Shown piece by piece: positions 17,551 to 24,889 of a stretch of DNA of 64,000 nucleotides. The notes beneath the pieces were generated by a model that did no database searches, had not been told where the DNA came from, and was given only the letters and a program-made list of their open reading frames with translations. The stretch is from contig CAYMII010000004.1 of the NCBI GenBank assembly GCA_964390565.1, positions 75,526 to 139,525 on the forward strand, in the 5' to 3' direction. Position numbers and translations under genes: made by a program. The DNA is from UBA8529 sp964390565. Lineage in GTDB: Bacteria > Bacteroidota > Bacteroidia > Bacteroidales > Tenuifilaceae. The number at the start of each line of letters is the position of its first letter. The stretch's first letter is position 1.

Positions 17551-18411
17551 ATGATCTACATCTATTTATTAATTCCAATAGGACTATTTTTCCTTCTTGG
17601 TATCAGGATTATTAGGCCTACAGAACGTGGACTAATCGAAAGGCTTGGTAAATACCACAACTTTGCTAACCCAGGGTTTCATTGGATTATTCCAATCATC
17701 GATAAGATGTACATTGTAAATGTTACCGAACAAATGGTTGATGCCGACCCGCAGGAAATAATCACTAACGATAATCTGAATGCCAGCGTTGATGCTCAGG
17801 TTTATTTCAGGGTAAAATCCGATGAGGATAGCGTTAAAGGCTCCATTTACAACGTTAACAACTACCGATGGCAAATTGTAAACCTTGCGCGCACTACGCT
17901 ACGTAATATCATTGGAACGCTTACCTTAAAATCGGCCAATAGCGAACGCGGAAAGATAAATGCCGAGCTCTATAAGACATTACACACCGAAACGCAGAGT
18001 TGGGGTATAGAGATTGTTCGTACGGAGCTAAAGCAGATCGACCCGCCTAAGGATGTTCAGGAAACCATGAACAAGGTTGTAAAGGCCGAAAATGAGAAGA
18101 TAGCAGCTATTGATTCTGCCACTGCTGCCGAAACGGTTGCCGATGGCGTTAAACGTGCTAAGATTAAAGAAGCCGAAGGCTTTAAGCAATCGAAGATTCT
18201 ACATGCCGAGGGTGAGGCCGAAGCCATTAAGCTGGTTAACGAAGCTGCCGATAAATACTTTGTTGGCAACGCTCAACTCTTAAGGAAACTGGAGGCTGTT
18301 GAGGTATCGTTGGAGAAAAATGCAAAAATTGTTATTCCTACAGGTACTGAACTGATAAATATTATTGGCGAGATGGCAGGTGTTGTTCCAATTGATCGTA
18401 AATCAAAATAG
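17551..18411 (+). CDS. SPFH/Band-7 domain membrane protein (stomatin/QmcA-like)
   Basis: Protein of 286 residues with one N-terminal membrane helix (about 2-20) followed by an SPFH domain: RPTERGLIERLGKY, GFHWIIPIIDKM, and NASVDAQVYFRV, then a helical region rich in Ala/Glu (KAENEKIAAIDSATAAETVA) typical of stomatin and QmcA oligomerisation. It should form membrane-associated rings or scaffolds that influence proteases and membrane order. The usual partner NfeD is absent; instead a 66-codon gene of unknown function follows after 66 bp, probably in the same transcript ending at the terminator at 18700. Confidence 0.92.
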   Translation: MIYIYLLIPIGLFFLLGIRIIRPTERGLIERLGKYHNFANPGFHWIIPIIDKMYIVNVTEQMVDADPQEIITNDNLNASVDAQVYFRVKSDEDSVKGSIYNVNNYRWQIVNLARTTLRNIIGTLTLKSANSERGKINAELYKTLHTETQSWGIEIVRTELKQIDPPKDVQETMNKVVKAENEKIAAIDSATAAETVADGVKRAKIKEAEGFKQSKILHAEGEAEAIKLVNEAADKYFVGNAQLLRKLEAVEVSLEKNAKIVIPTGTELINIIGEMAGVVPIDRKSK

Positions 18412-18477
18412 CGAGAGTTGCGCAATAAGCCACGGATAACAAGATAAAATATTTCAATTAAAACGAGGGACAATAAA

Positions 18478-18678
18478 ATGAGCGAAAGACGACACGCGGT
18501 GGCTAATTTTAAAACACCCGATCTTTCAAAGATGAAGGCTGTAGTTATCGATTATAAGACTGTGATTTACATTGAGCAGGGTGCAAGCGAGGAAGAAGCG
18601 CGGAAACGCTATACTACAAAACCGGCTGTTTTCTCAAAGAGTTTTTATAAGCCCAAAGTGGTTGCCACAAATAAGTAA
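18478..18678 (+). CDS. small conserved-looking protein of unknown function after SPFH gene
   Basis: Protein of 66 residues with no signal or membrane helix; it is basic overall, with a mixed pattern (MKAVVIDYKTVIYIEQGAS, then an acidic helix EEEARKRY and a basic tail). I do not recognise the family. It is downstream of the SPFH gene on the same strand and is followed by a strong terminator, which supports expression as the last gene of a two-gene unit. Confidence 0.6.
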   Translation: MSERRHAVANFKTPDLSKMKAVVIDYKTVIYIEQGASEEEARKRYTTKPAVFSKSFYKPKVVATNK

Positions 18679-18699
18679 GTGGAGTGGAAAATTATTATA

Positions 18700-18727
18700 A
18701 AGCGTAGTCGTGAGGCTACGCTTTTTT
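18700..18727 (+). terminator. Rho-independent terminator with the same stem as at 6887
   Basis: AAGCGTAG (18700-18707), 8-base loop, CTACGCTT (18716-18723) and then four more T. Stem and most of the loop are identical to the terminator at 6882-6912. Confidence 0.8.
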
Positions 18728-18744
18728 CAGTCCAGTTCCAATTT

Positions 18745-18765
18745 GAAGTCGCAAAATGCGACTTC
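18745..18765. repeat. perfect 9-bp hairpin
   Basis: GAAGTCGCA, loop AAA, TGCGACTTC. It lies just after the terminator at 18700 and before the CACAGAG repeat; it may be a repeat remnant or a back-up terminator. Confidence 0.6.
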
Positions 18766-18774
18766 AAGATTTTA

Positions 18775-18828
18775 TAAATAGTGCAATTTTTCTAACACAG
18801 AGTTACACAGAGAACCACAGAGAAAACC
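18775..18828 (+). repeat. CACAGAG decamer repeat, copy left of glutaminase
   Basis: Three CACAGAG units with exact 10-bp period (18797, 18807 and 18817) preceded by TAAATA and TGCAATTTT. The same arrangement, in the same orientation, is found at 20195-20256 on the other side of the glutaminase gene, and diverged inverted copies flank the GxxExxY gene at 31176 and 31593. The remaining 150 bp up to 18977 hold a copy of AAATACCCATTCTT and no gene. Confidence 0.75.
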
Positions 18829-18977
18829 CCATTCCGAAAAGTAAATATGAAACCCCACTGCAATTCCCTGTTATAGCTCCCTTTATGGGGTTGGGGGTAA
18901 ATACCCATTCTTATTAGCTTATCTGCCTAATAAACAGCGGTGTAGCTATTTCAAAAGCGTAGTCTAATAATTCGTGA

Positions 18978-20024
18978 TTAATCTTTTTGCTCGTTACTGA
19001 GTGAGCGAATTATCTCTTCAGAGCTGAGCCTCATTCCATTGGGAGCAGCCAGCAGGTTGTTCAGCGGAATCAAAGCGTATTTCCCAAAAACGCTATTACC
19101 GGCCGAGTCGAGTTTTGGCCCGTAAGTGCAAAAAGCACCACGACCTGGGTCAATGTTGATTATTAATCCGCCCACTCCGCTTTTACATGATAGCGCTCGT
19201 GCTCCTGCAGCTAAAAGCGAAATCTCGCCAGTATGCTCATACAAACCGTATGAATTCATTGCATTAATTGCTCGTACGATGTTGTCCTCTTTGATAATTT
19301 GTTGACCATCCTTTCGGCCGCCATTTGCAAGAATTAGGCAAGCGTTTGTGGTATCAAAAGCAGTAACTCCAATGGCGCATGCCATCGTATAAAAATTTAA
19401 TGCCTTTTCGCCCTCTTTTTGATGGCTGAAACGGCCTGTTTCAACCAATCGGTAGGCAATTGCGCGATTATTGTTGTTCGTTTGCATCTCTGATGCAAAG
19501 ACATTATTCATCACCTCGAGGGTGGGGTTGCCTGTAAGCAATCGCATGAAATCCAAAAAGTCCTCAAACTTATCAATTGAGCCTGCCGATGAGATTGCTC
19601 CCGCATTGTTGAGCGGATGACCCGGAAGATTCTTTTGCTGATCGGGAAGCATTACCGGATCGGTATTAAATCGAAGGGCTGTAGCCTCGATGAACGAGAT
19701 TCGATTGGCCTGTAACCCTTTTTCAAGGGCATAGATGTAAAGGAATGGTTTTATTACCGATTGGATACTAACTTTTACCTCTACTCCATTGCCAACGCTT
19801 AAGGTGTTACCGCTCAAATCCCCAATAACGATTGCCGTTTTATTCGGATCTACTTTTGTTAGCTCGGGGATATAGGAAGCCAATTCGCCGTACAAGGCCA
19901 TGTTGTTTGCCCATTCGTAAACCTCATCAAGTATCGATTGTGTAATTCCCATTTGCGATAAGGTTTGGGAAGAGGCTAATCGCTTTTGGTTTTCGAGGAT
20001 ATGTTTGAGCAGTTTTTCTTTCAT
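18978..20024 (-). CDS. glsA: glutaminase A
   Basis: Serine-dependent beta-lactamase-like glutaminase that hydrolyses L-glutamine to glutamate and ammonia (EC 3.5.1.2), 348 residues, cytoplasmic. The catalytic pair is S89 and K92 in SIQSVIK, with the conserved HPLNNAGAIS, a Tyr-rich TMACAIGV stretch, and GVGGLIINIDPGRGAF near the C-terminus. It is about 40 residues longer than the usual 305-310, mainly at the N-terminus. It is monocistronic and sits between two directly repeated CACAGAG elements (18775 and 20195), which may mark an insertion or be coincidental repeat accumulation. Confidence 0.93.
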   Translation of the reverse strand: MKEKLLKHILENQKRLASSQTLSQMGITQSILDEVYEWANNMALYGELASYIPELTKVDPNKTAIVIGDLSGNTLSVGNGVEVKVSIQSVIKPFLYIYALEKGLQANRISFIEATALRFNTDPVMLPDQQKNLPGHPLNNAGAISSAGSIDKFEDFLDFMRLLTGNPTLEVMNNVFASEMQTNNNNRAIAYRLVETGRFSHQKEGEKALNFYTMACAIGVTAFDTTNACLILANGGRKDGQQIIKEDNIVRAINAMNSYGLYEHTGEISLLAAGARALSCKSGVGGLIINIDPGRGAFCTYGPKLDSAGNSVFGKYALIPLNNLLAAPNGMRLSSEEIIRSLSNEQKD

Positions 20025-20160
20025 ATTAAATGATTTCCGTGGGCTTACTTGGTAACAAGCTATTTACATTAGCAAACGAGTTGTAAATGAATAGGGCTCA
20101 AAAATATCTATAAAAGTTAATCGAATGGTTAGCAATGAGTATATTCTTCAACATAAAACC

Positions 20161-20194
20161 TTTGCGGCGAAGGTTAGTAAGCATCCTATATTTG
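20161..20194 (+). promoter_or_regulatory. candidate Bacteroidota promoter
   Basis: TTTG at 20161-20164 and TATATTTG at 20187-20194 are separated by 22 bp, close to the usual 19-21. It would transcribe through the CACAGAG repeat into the gene at 20346. Confidence 0.4.
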
Positions 20195-20256
20195 TAAATA
20201 CTGCAATTTTCTAACACAGAGTTCCACGGAGTTTTTCACCGAGAGCCACAGTGAAA
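20195..20256 (+). repeat. CACAGAG repeat, copy right of glutaminase
   Basis: It shares TAAATA, TGCAATTTT and CTAACACAGAGTT with 18775-18828 in the same orientation; the later units are degenerate (CACGGAG, CACCGAG, CACAGTG). Confidence 0.7.
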
Positions 20257-20345
20257 ACTGCAACCCCAACCCAACGGAGTTATTATTTGAACAAAAGCCA
20301 CTATTGCATGTTATGATTTAATAACAATAATAAATCTGGAGAGCC

Positions 20346-20603
20346 ATGAATAAAATAAAAATTTCACAAAGCCAGCGATACACTTTTGCAATATTGTTAT
20401 TAGTTGTTTTTGGTGTAATATTTGGGTTCAATAGATTATCCAATAATCAAGAAACCAAGGAAACTCTTGCCAAAAAAAGTGGGGAGACCAAAATTGTAAC
20501 CGAGCCTATTTTAACCCCCTTAAATTATTCAACTCCAACGGCGAGTACTATAACAATGATACCCTTACTACCCACAGCTGAGCCTTCTAAAGGTGGATGC
20601 TAA
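20346..20603 (+). CDS. small single-pass membrane protein ending in Gly-Gly-Cys
   Basis: Protein of 85 residues: a basic N-terminus (MNKIKISQSQR), one membrane helix at about 12-29 (FAILLLVVFGVIFGF), a charged linker, then a Thr/Pro/Ser-rich tail ending PSKGGC. GGAG lies seven bases before the ATG and a strong terminator follows 50 bp after the stop, so expression is likely. The family is not recognised. The terminal GGC is odd and could be a modification or attachment site (speculative). Confidence 0.6.
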   Translation: MNKIKISQSQRYTFAILLLVVFGVIFGFNRLSNNQETKETLAKKSGETKIVTEPILTPLNYSTPTASTITMIPLLPTAEPSKGGC

Positions 20604-20654
20604 GAGCATTTAACGCATTTATTATATACCTGATAAGTACGATTTTTTAAAGAG

Positions 20655-20686
20655 AAAGATGAGGCTATACCTCATCTTTTCTTTTT
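20655..20686 (+). terminator. Rho-independent terminator
   Basis: AAAGATGAGG (20655-20664), 5-base loop, CCTCATCTTT (20670-20679), then TCTTTTT. It ends the transcript of the 85-residue protein gene. Confidence 0.85.
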
Positions 20687-20922
20687 ATGCAGGCTCCAGC
20701 CTGCTGCTATAAACTCATAGAGAAAACCTACTCCAAAAAGTTGAGGTGTTTTAACCCAATGCCCCCCACTTATCAACTTGTTAACTTATTTACTTGTCAA
20801 CTAAAAAAAACTCACTTCGTTTGGTTAACTTCAACAAACTCGCAGACTTCGCCGAGCGAGGTTGTACCTATTTTCTAACCCTGCTGTAAAAAGTCTGACC
20901 GTAACCAATGGTTAGCTGCAGT
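20687..20922. repeat. repeat-rich non-coding stretch (includes copy B of dispersed repeat)
   Basis: It contains a short GCAGGCT/AGCCTGC hairpin, a copy of the 16132 repeat (CTCCAAAAAG then GAGGTG at about 20730-20748, and CTTGTTAACTTA near 20777) and a CTCGC/GCGAG inverted pair near 20840. The 63-codon open frame across it reads through these repeats and is not considered a gene. Confidence 0.55.
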
Positions 20923-21492
20923 TTATATTTTTTTCTTTTTACTTTCTTTAAATTTATTTAGTTCAATCTCAATTTCTCTAGGTGTTGCATTACCAAATTT
21001 TTTAATCGAATTACAAAATAATTTATTACAGTAATTCAATTGCAAACCAATATGATAATCAATTTGTCCTTCAACAATATCAGGTGAATTCCTATTGTTT
21101 CCAGCAATAATATATTCAATTATTGAGGTATGGAGTTGTAAATAAAATTGGTCTATTAAAGATTGTTTCCCAAATCCAAATGGAAAAAATAAACAATTAC
21201 TTTTAGTAAGCCTATTAATCAAAAGATTTGCTGTCACAATTGATGATACAATTTTTGATTTGGTTTGGGGAGTATCAATAATTTGTTGAGTCTCTGAATT
21301 TATATTGTCATTACAATCCTTTGCTTTATCAGCTAATTGTCTTTGAATTAAAGAAATCATCTGAAAGCGAACATTTATAAATGCTACAAACAAAGCGATT
21401 GCTGAAATAATTATAGGAAGATAATCATGAAGTTTAGCACTTGAATAATAGAAATCTCCACTTTGAAAATTAATATCAATAAGCAAAATCAT
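20923..21492 (-). CDS. hypothetical membrane-anchored protein
   Basis: Unrecognised protein of 189 residues starting at the ATG at 21492 (the TTG at 21501 only adds three residues). One membrane helix at about 27-45 (IIISAIALFVAFINV) is followed by a hydrophilic helical domain with a Lys-rich end (KFKESKKKKI). Base composition is clearly more AT-rich than neighbouring housekeeping genes, consistent with an acquired gene. It is in the accessory patch beside the Bro-N/DinD-like gene, with no operon partner. It could be an orphan defence or immunity protein, but nothing in the sequence proves this. Confidence 0.6.
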   Translation of the reverse strand: MILLIDINFQSGDFYYSSAKLHDYLPIIISAIALFVAFINVRFQMISLIQRQLADKAKDCNDNINSETQQIIDTPQTKSKIVSSIVTANLLINRLTKSNCLFFPFGFGKQSLIDQFYLQLHTSIIEYIIAGNNRNSPDIVEGQIDYHIGLQLNYCNKLFCNSIKKFGNATPREIEIELNKFKESKKKKI

Positions 21493-21616
21493 AATTCTCA
21501 AATTTTTAATTTAGAAATCATCCTTTTTCCAATACATTTTCTTATCAGGGTAGCACTTTCTTAAATTGCAGCCAACTTATTTATATGTCCAGTTTTATAA
21601 AACCTATCAACTACAG

Positions 21617-21790
21617 CTAGCGCGGATTTGCAATCGTCCGTAGGGAACTCGGTTTAGCCAATCCGTGTCTCTTCAATATTTGTTTAATATGAACCGCGCC
21701 ATTTTTGTTACCTAAAGGTATCGCTTTTTGTTTAACATCTTCATCACGAAACTTTATGTTTATCAACATTAAATCAAGAATATCAACCAT
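21617..21790 (-). CDS. possible 57-residue ORF or gene remnant
   Basis: ATG at 21790 to TAG at 21617. The product has plausible composition (RDEDVKQKAIPLG, then HIKQILKRHGLAKPSSLR), but no family was recognised, and an in-frame stop lies six codons upstream. The 3' part runs through the interrupted palindrome at 21620-21669, so it may be a decayed fragment. Confidence 0.25.
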   Translation of the reverse strand: MVDILDLMLINIKFRDEDVKQKAIPLGNKNGAVHIKQILKRHGLAKPSSLRTIANPR

Positions 21791-21876
21791 ATAGCTGTTT
21801 AACTTTTACGGTTTTCCCTACCAACCCTCATCAACAACCATCCTGTTTTTCTGTAGGCCTTAATTCATAGGCATTT

Positions 21877-21900
21877 TAAAGCCCATTTTCGGGGCTTTTG
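21877..21900 (-). terminator. terminator of the Bro-N/DinD-like gene
   Basis: AAAGCCC (21878-21884) pairs with GGGCTTT (21892-21898); on the minus strand it follows the stop at 21927 by about 30 bp and runs into TTTAAAAT. Confidence 0.6.
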
Positions 21901-21926
21901 GCGTTCGCATTTGCAGTATGGTTATT

Positions 21927-22775
21927 TTATTGTTTACCCTTTTTATTGCTAATCCTCTTTTTCTCTTCGGTTGGTGGTAAAAAGTTCTCGCCAGTTACTA
22001 CTTTTTTCCCAGTTTTGGCCTCCAGTGCAATACGGGCATTCTTGGCAATAGCGCCACCTTTCTTACCGGCAATTGCATTCTTTGCTACCCCTTTTGCTTT
22101 TTCAACTTCTGCTATTTGGCGAGTGGAGAGCTCTGCTAGGGCTGTGAAAATTAGCTCGGCTTCGCTCATATGATCTCTCAAGTTTTGGGTTTTAAGCCCT
22201 TTTATCTTCTTGTGCCCCTGAACGGTTAAGCCAGTCCACTCATGATGGATTATGTTGGTTAGAAAAGCAAACTCATCCGATTTGGTAACACCACTTTTCT
22301 GCCAGTAATCGGTTAGCTTATTTCGGGTTTCCTGCCCTGTCATTCGCTGCTGAATCCATTTCTCGCTACGCCCTAACTTTTGCCAGTTTTCTCGTGCTCT
22401 ATCGAGACTTTGCTCTGGGTCGGAAAGCTCCTGCATGCGTTCATATCCAACTTTTGCTAGCCATTGCTTGAAGGGTTCTGCTTTAGGGGAAGGAATGGAT
22501 TGAATTATACGGAATATGTGTTTGGCATTTCCTGCTAGTGTTTTACGATTCTTACCATTCGTGAGCATTTCTATCTGGGGACAATTTGTCCCTATGTAGG
22601 TTCCTAGTTCAGCATCTCTCTTTCGAAGTTTCTTCAAATAATCTGTAGGATTAATTGAGTCTGTCAAAGCACCAACAATATCTACAATAGAGAAAAACCA
22701 AGTTTCAGTTGCCTCATCATAAAAACGACGAACTGTTTTATTCTCAAATTCGGCTAATGATGTTTTATTGACCAT
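21927..22775 (-). CDS. Bro-N domain protein, DNA-damage-inducible protein D-like
   Basis: Protein of 282 residues. Residues about 8-110 have the Bro-N pattern (VRRFYDEATETWFFSIVDIVGAL, then DYLKKLRKRDAEL), found in phage antirepressors and in DinD; the C-terminal part (MSEAELIFTALAELS, then NARIALEAKTGKKVV and GENFLP) matches the DinD-type ending. DinD of E. coli is LexA-regulated and inhibits RecA filaments. The gene is alone, just upstream of the dcw cluster but on the opposite strand, and was probably acquired. No LexA-type operator was identified upstream. A DNA-binding or SOS-linked role is inferred from the family. Confidence 0.8.
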   Translation of the reverse strand: MVNKTSLAEFENKTVRRFYDEATETWFFSIVDIVGALTDSINPTDYLKKLRKRDAELGTYIGTNCPQIEMLTNGKNRKTLAGNAKHIFRIIQSIPSPKAEPFKQWLAKVGYERMQELSDPEQSLDRARENWQKLGRSEKWIQQRMTGQETRNKLTDYWQKSGVTKSDEFAFLTNIIHHEWTGLTVQGHKKIKGLKTQNLRDHMSEAELIFTALAELSTRQIAEVEKAKGVAKNAIAGKKGGAIAKNARIALEAKTGKKVVTGENFLPPTEEKKRISNKKGKQ

Positions 22776-22933
22776 ACTTTAATGTGTATTATGAATGCTT
22801 AAATTATAAATCATTGAAATTCTAATTACGAAAGGCGAAATCTAAAATATATTGTCCTTTGATTCAAGGTATTTGCTTGCTCTAAATTTACTTTTTTTGA
22901 TTTTTGTAAAATACTAAAACTTCATTTTTTATT

Positions 22934-22941
22934 TATATTTG
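22934..22941 (+). promoter_or_regulatory. candidate -7 element for the dcw transcript
   Basis: TATATTTG fits TAnnTTTG. The nearest TTTTTG upstream is 27 bp away, too far for the usual spacing, so this is a partial match. It would give a leader of about 190 nt containing the MraZ boxes. A second weak candidate, TATATTTT at 23106-23113, lies after the boxes. Confidence 0.35.
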
Positions 22942-23061
22942 TTAGCAACTACCCAAAAGCTAACAATTACTTGTATATACCTCCACCCTTCAAATTTATT
23001 GATATTTCCTTGGATTCATATGTTAATAAACCTGCAAACCCACAAAAAAGTTATCAACAAA

Positions 23062-23096
23062 GTGGTAAAAAGTGGGAGAATGTGGTTTGAAGTGGG
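23062..23096 (+). promoter_or_regulatory. MraZ operator: four GTGG(G/T) boxes at exact 10-bp spacing
   Basis: GTGGT at 23062, GTGGG at 23072, GTGGT at 23082 and GTGGG at 23092 repeat on one face of the helix, 42 bp before the mraZ start. MraZ is known to bind TGGG-type direct repeats separated by 5 bp upstream of its own operon in E. coli and Mollicutes, so autoregulation of the dcw cluster is expected here. Confidence 0.75.
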
Positions 23097-23137
23097 AATT
23101 TTATATATATTTTTACCTTTTGAAAATATACTTGATA

Positions 23138-23602
23138 ATGACATCATTTGTAGGCGATTATGGTTGTAAGGTTGACGAGAAGGGACGAGTGCTCTTCCCC
23201 GCCGCCTTTAAGAAGCAGATAGCATCTGCCTCGCCCGATCGCTTTGTGGTTAAAAAGGATATTTTCGAGAGCTGCCTGGTGCTGTTCCCCATGGAGGAGT
23301 GGGAGCGCCAGAATACGCTTATCCGTAAAAACACAAACCCTTACAACAAGGAGCACAACAGGTTTTTGCGCGAGTTCTACCGCGGTACCGCCGAGGTTAC
23401 GCTCGATTCGAGCGGCAGGTTGCTTATCCCAAAACGTTTACTCGAGTTGGTGGGCGCCGATAAAGACCTTGTGCTAGCCGGGATGGACGGCAAGATTGAG
23501 ATTTGGGCAAAGGATAAGTACGAAGGCGTACGTTCGGGTGAGGATGAGTTTGCGCAGCTGGCTGAGAAAATTATGGGTTCATCGATTATACAGGATGAGT
23601 AA
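23138..23602 (+). CDS. mraZ: division/cell wall cluster transcriptional repressor MraZ
   Basis: Protein of 154 residues with two SpoVT/AbrB-like swapped-hairpin domains: GDYGCKVDEKGRVLFPAAFK near residue 5 and the second copy EVTLDSSGRLLIPKRLLE near residue 85. MraZ forms a ring that binds its own promoter and represses the dcw genes. I use the ATG at 23138 because the domain begins three residues later; the longer frame from 23072 would run through the operator boxes. Its stop overlaps the rsmH start by one base (TAATG). Codon use is more GC-rich than outside the cluster. Confidence 0.95.
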   Translation: MTSFVGDYGCKVDEKGRVLFPAAFKKQIASASPDRFVVKKDIFESCLVLFPMEEWERQNTLIRKNTNPYNKEHNRFLREFYRGTAEVTLDSSGRLLIPKRLLELVGADKDLVLAGMDGKIEIWAKDKYEGVRSGEDEFAQLAEKIMGSSIIQDE

Positions 23603-24498
23603 TGGCCTACCACGTACCGGTTCTGCTTCGCGAAAGCATAGATGGGCTTGACATAAAGCCCAACGGAGTCTATGTCGACCTCACTTTTGGTGGGGGAGGT
23701 CATTCCACCGAAATACTCAAACATCTTAGCAAGGGCAAGCTTTTCGCGTTCGATCAGGACGAGGAGGCGCTTGCAAATGCCATCGACGATAAGCGCTTTA
23801 CGCTTATCCGTGGCAACTTCAGGTTCTTTAGGAATTTTCTTCGCTACCATGGCATCCGCGAGGTGGATGGTATTCTTGCCGATTTGGGCGTTTCGTCACA
23901 CCATTTCGATAGCCCCGAGCGTGGCTTCTCGTTCCGTTTTGAGGGTCCGCTGGATATGCGCATGAACCAGAAGAGCAAGAAATCGGCTAAGCATGTGGTG
24001 AACGAGTACGCCGCCGACGATTTGGCTAGGGTTTTTACCCTTTACGGCGAGTTGCAAAACGCAAAACGTTTGGCTAACGCCATTTGCCAATCGCGCAGTG
24101 GTAAAAAAATCGAAACGGTTGAGCAGCTGTACGAGCTGTTAAAGCCCATGTTCCCCTTTAACCAGCAGAACAAGATGCTGGCGCAGTTGTTTCAGGCAAT
24201 CCGTATCGAGGTAAACCAGGAGATGTTTGTGCTTGAGCGGATGCTCATCAACGCTACCAAATGCCTTAAAACGGATGGAAGGTTGGTGATTATCGCGTAC
24301 CACTCGCTCGAGGATAGGCTGGTGAAGAATTACATGCGCTCGGGCAACTTCGAGGGCGATGTGGAGAAAGATTTTTACGGCAATGTGTCGTCGCCATACG
24401 AGCTGGTGAACCGCAAGGTGATAGTTCCCTCCGATGAGGAGATTAAGATAAATAGTCGCGCGCGTAGCGCAAAGCTGAGAATTGGTAAGAAGGTATGA
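23602..24498 (+). CDS. rsmH: 16S rRNA (cytosine-1402-N4)-methyltransferase RsmH
   Basis: SAM-dependent methyltransferase that modifies C1402 in the ribosomal P site (formerly MraW), 298 residues, cytoplasmic. The SAM-binding start is VYVDLTFGGGGHSTEIL, followed by GILADLGVSSHHFD, ERGFSFRFEGPLDMRM and, near the end, IIAYHSLEDRLVK and RSAKLR, all RsmH hallmarks. It overlaps mraZ by one base and the ftsL-like gene by four bases (ATGA), so the three are translationally coupled. Confidence 0.96.
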   Translation: MAYHVPVLLRESIDGLDIKPNGVYVDLTFGGGGHSTEILKHLSKGKLFAFDQDEEALANAIDDKRFTLIRGNFRFFRNFLRYHGIREVDGILADLGVSSHHFDSPERGFSFRFEGPLDMRMNQKSKKSAKHVVNEYAADDLARVFTLYGELQNAKRLANAICQSRSGKKIETVEQLYELLKPMFPFNQQNKMLAQLFQAIRIEVNQEMFVLERMLINATKCLKTDGRLVIIAYHSLEDRLVKNYMRSGNFEGDVEKDFYGNVSSPYELVNRKVIVPSDEEIKINSRARSAKLRIGKKV

Positions 24499-24878
24499 GC
24501 CAAAAAGACGAAACGGTAGAGTTTATCGAGGAGAAACCCGAAAAGACTGATAAATCCAAGGATAAGAAATCGAGCCTTGGGGTAAGGGATTTTTTAACGG
24601 GCAGCATTCTCACCACCGAAACGGTATCGAAACAGTTTCCTTATATCCTGTTTCTTGCGTTTTTGGCGGTTTTCTACATCGGGAATCGCTACAGGTACGA
24701 GAAGCTGGTGAAGAAGGAGAAGAAGATGCAGATTGAGGTTCGTAACCTTAGGGCCGAGTCCATCACTACCGCATCGCAGCTGATGTTCATTAGTAAGCAA
24801 TCGGAGGTGGCAAGGCTTTGCGACGAGAGGGGTTTGGGGTTGAAGGAGAGTGTGGTTCCTCCGAGGAAGATTAAGTGA
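24495..24878 (+). CDS. ftsL: FtsL-like divisome protein (Bacteroidota type)
   Basis: Bitopic membrane protein of 127 residues: acidic/basic cytoplasmic N-terminus of about 50 residues, one membrane helix at about 52-68 (ILFLAFLAVFYIGNRY), then a coiled periplasmic domain (KLVKKEKKMQIEVRNLRAES). Position between rsmH and ftsI, size and topology match the FtsL family as it appears in Bacteroidota, where sequence identity to E. coli FtsL is negligible. FtsL with FtsQ and FtsB activates FtsWI. It overlaps rsmH by ATGA and is separated from ftsI by a 118-bp repeat stretch. Confidence 0.85.
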   Translation: MSQKDETVEFIEEKPEKTDKSKDKKSSLGVRDFLTGSILTTETVSKQFPYILFLAFLAVFYIGNRYRYEKLVKKEKKMQIEVRNLRAESITTASQLMFISKQSEVARLCDERGLGLKESVVPPRKIK

Positions 24879-24889
24879 TTTGAAGATTT

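Larger units (their letters stand above)
20025..20345. other. 321-bp gap holding a promoter-like site and a CACAGAG repeat
   Basis: No ORF or structural RNA was found here. It contains TATATTTG at 20187 and the CACAGAG repeat at 20195-20256, then AT-rich DNA up to the small membrane-protein gene at 20346. Confidence 0.6.
21493..21926. other. 434-bp gap with a possible gene remnant and an interrupted palindrome
   Basis: It holds the 57-codon ORF at 21617-21790 (minus), an interrupted palindrome GCGCGGATT (21620-21628) with AATCCGTGTC (21660-21669), and the terminator of the Bro-N gene at 21877. Nothing else was recognised. Confidence 0.55.
22776..23137. other. leader and control region of the dcw cluster
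   Basis: This 362-bp gap between the divergent Bro-N gene and mraZ has TATATTTG at 22934-22941 (-7 consensus, without a properly spaced TTTG) and the four-box MraZ operator at 23062-23096. No ORF with support is present. Confidence 0.6.

Noticed and set aside
18797..18826. CACAGAG decamers as a CRISPR-like or iteron origin
   Set aside because: Units are only 10 bp without spacers, and no replication initiator gene is near.
20687..20878. 63-codon open frame on the plus strand
   Set aside because: It lies entirely in repeat-derived sequence after a terminator, has no plausible composition and no ribosome binding site.
21898..22173. 91-codon plus-strand frame with hydrophobic segments
   Set aside because: It is antisense to the well-supported Bro-N/DinD-like gene.
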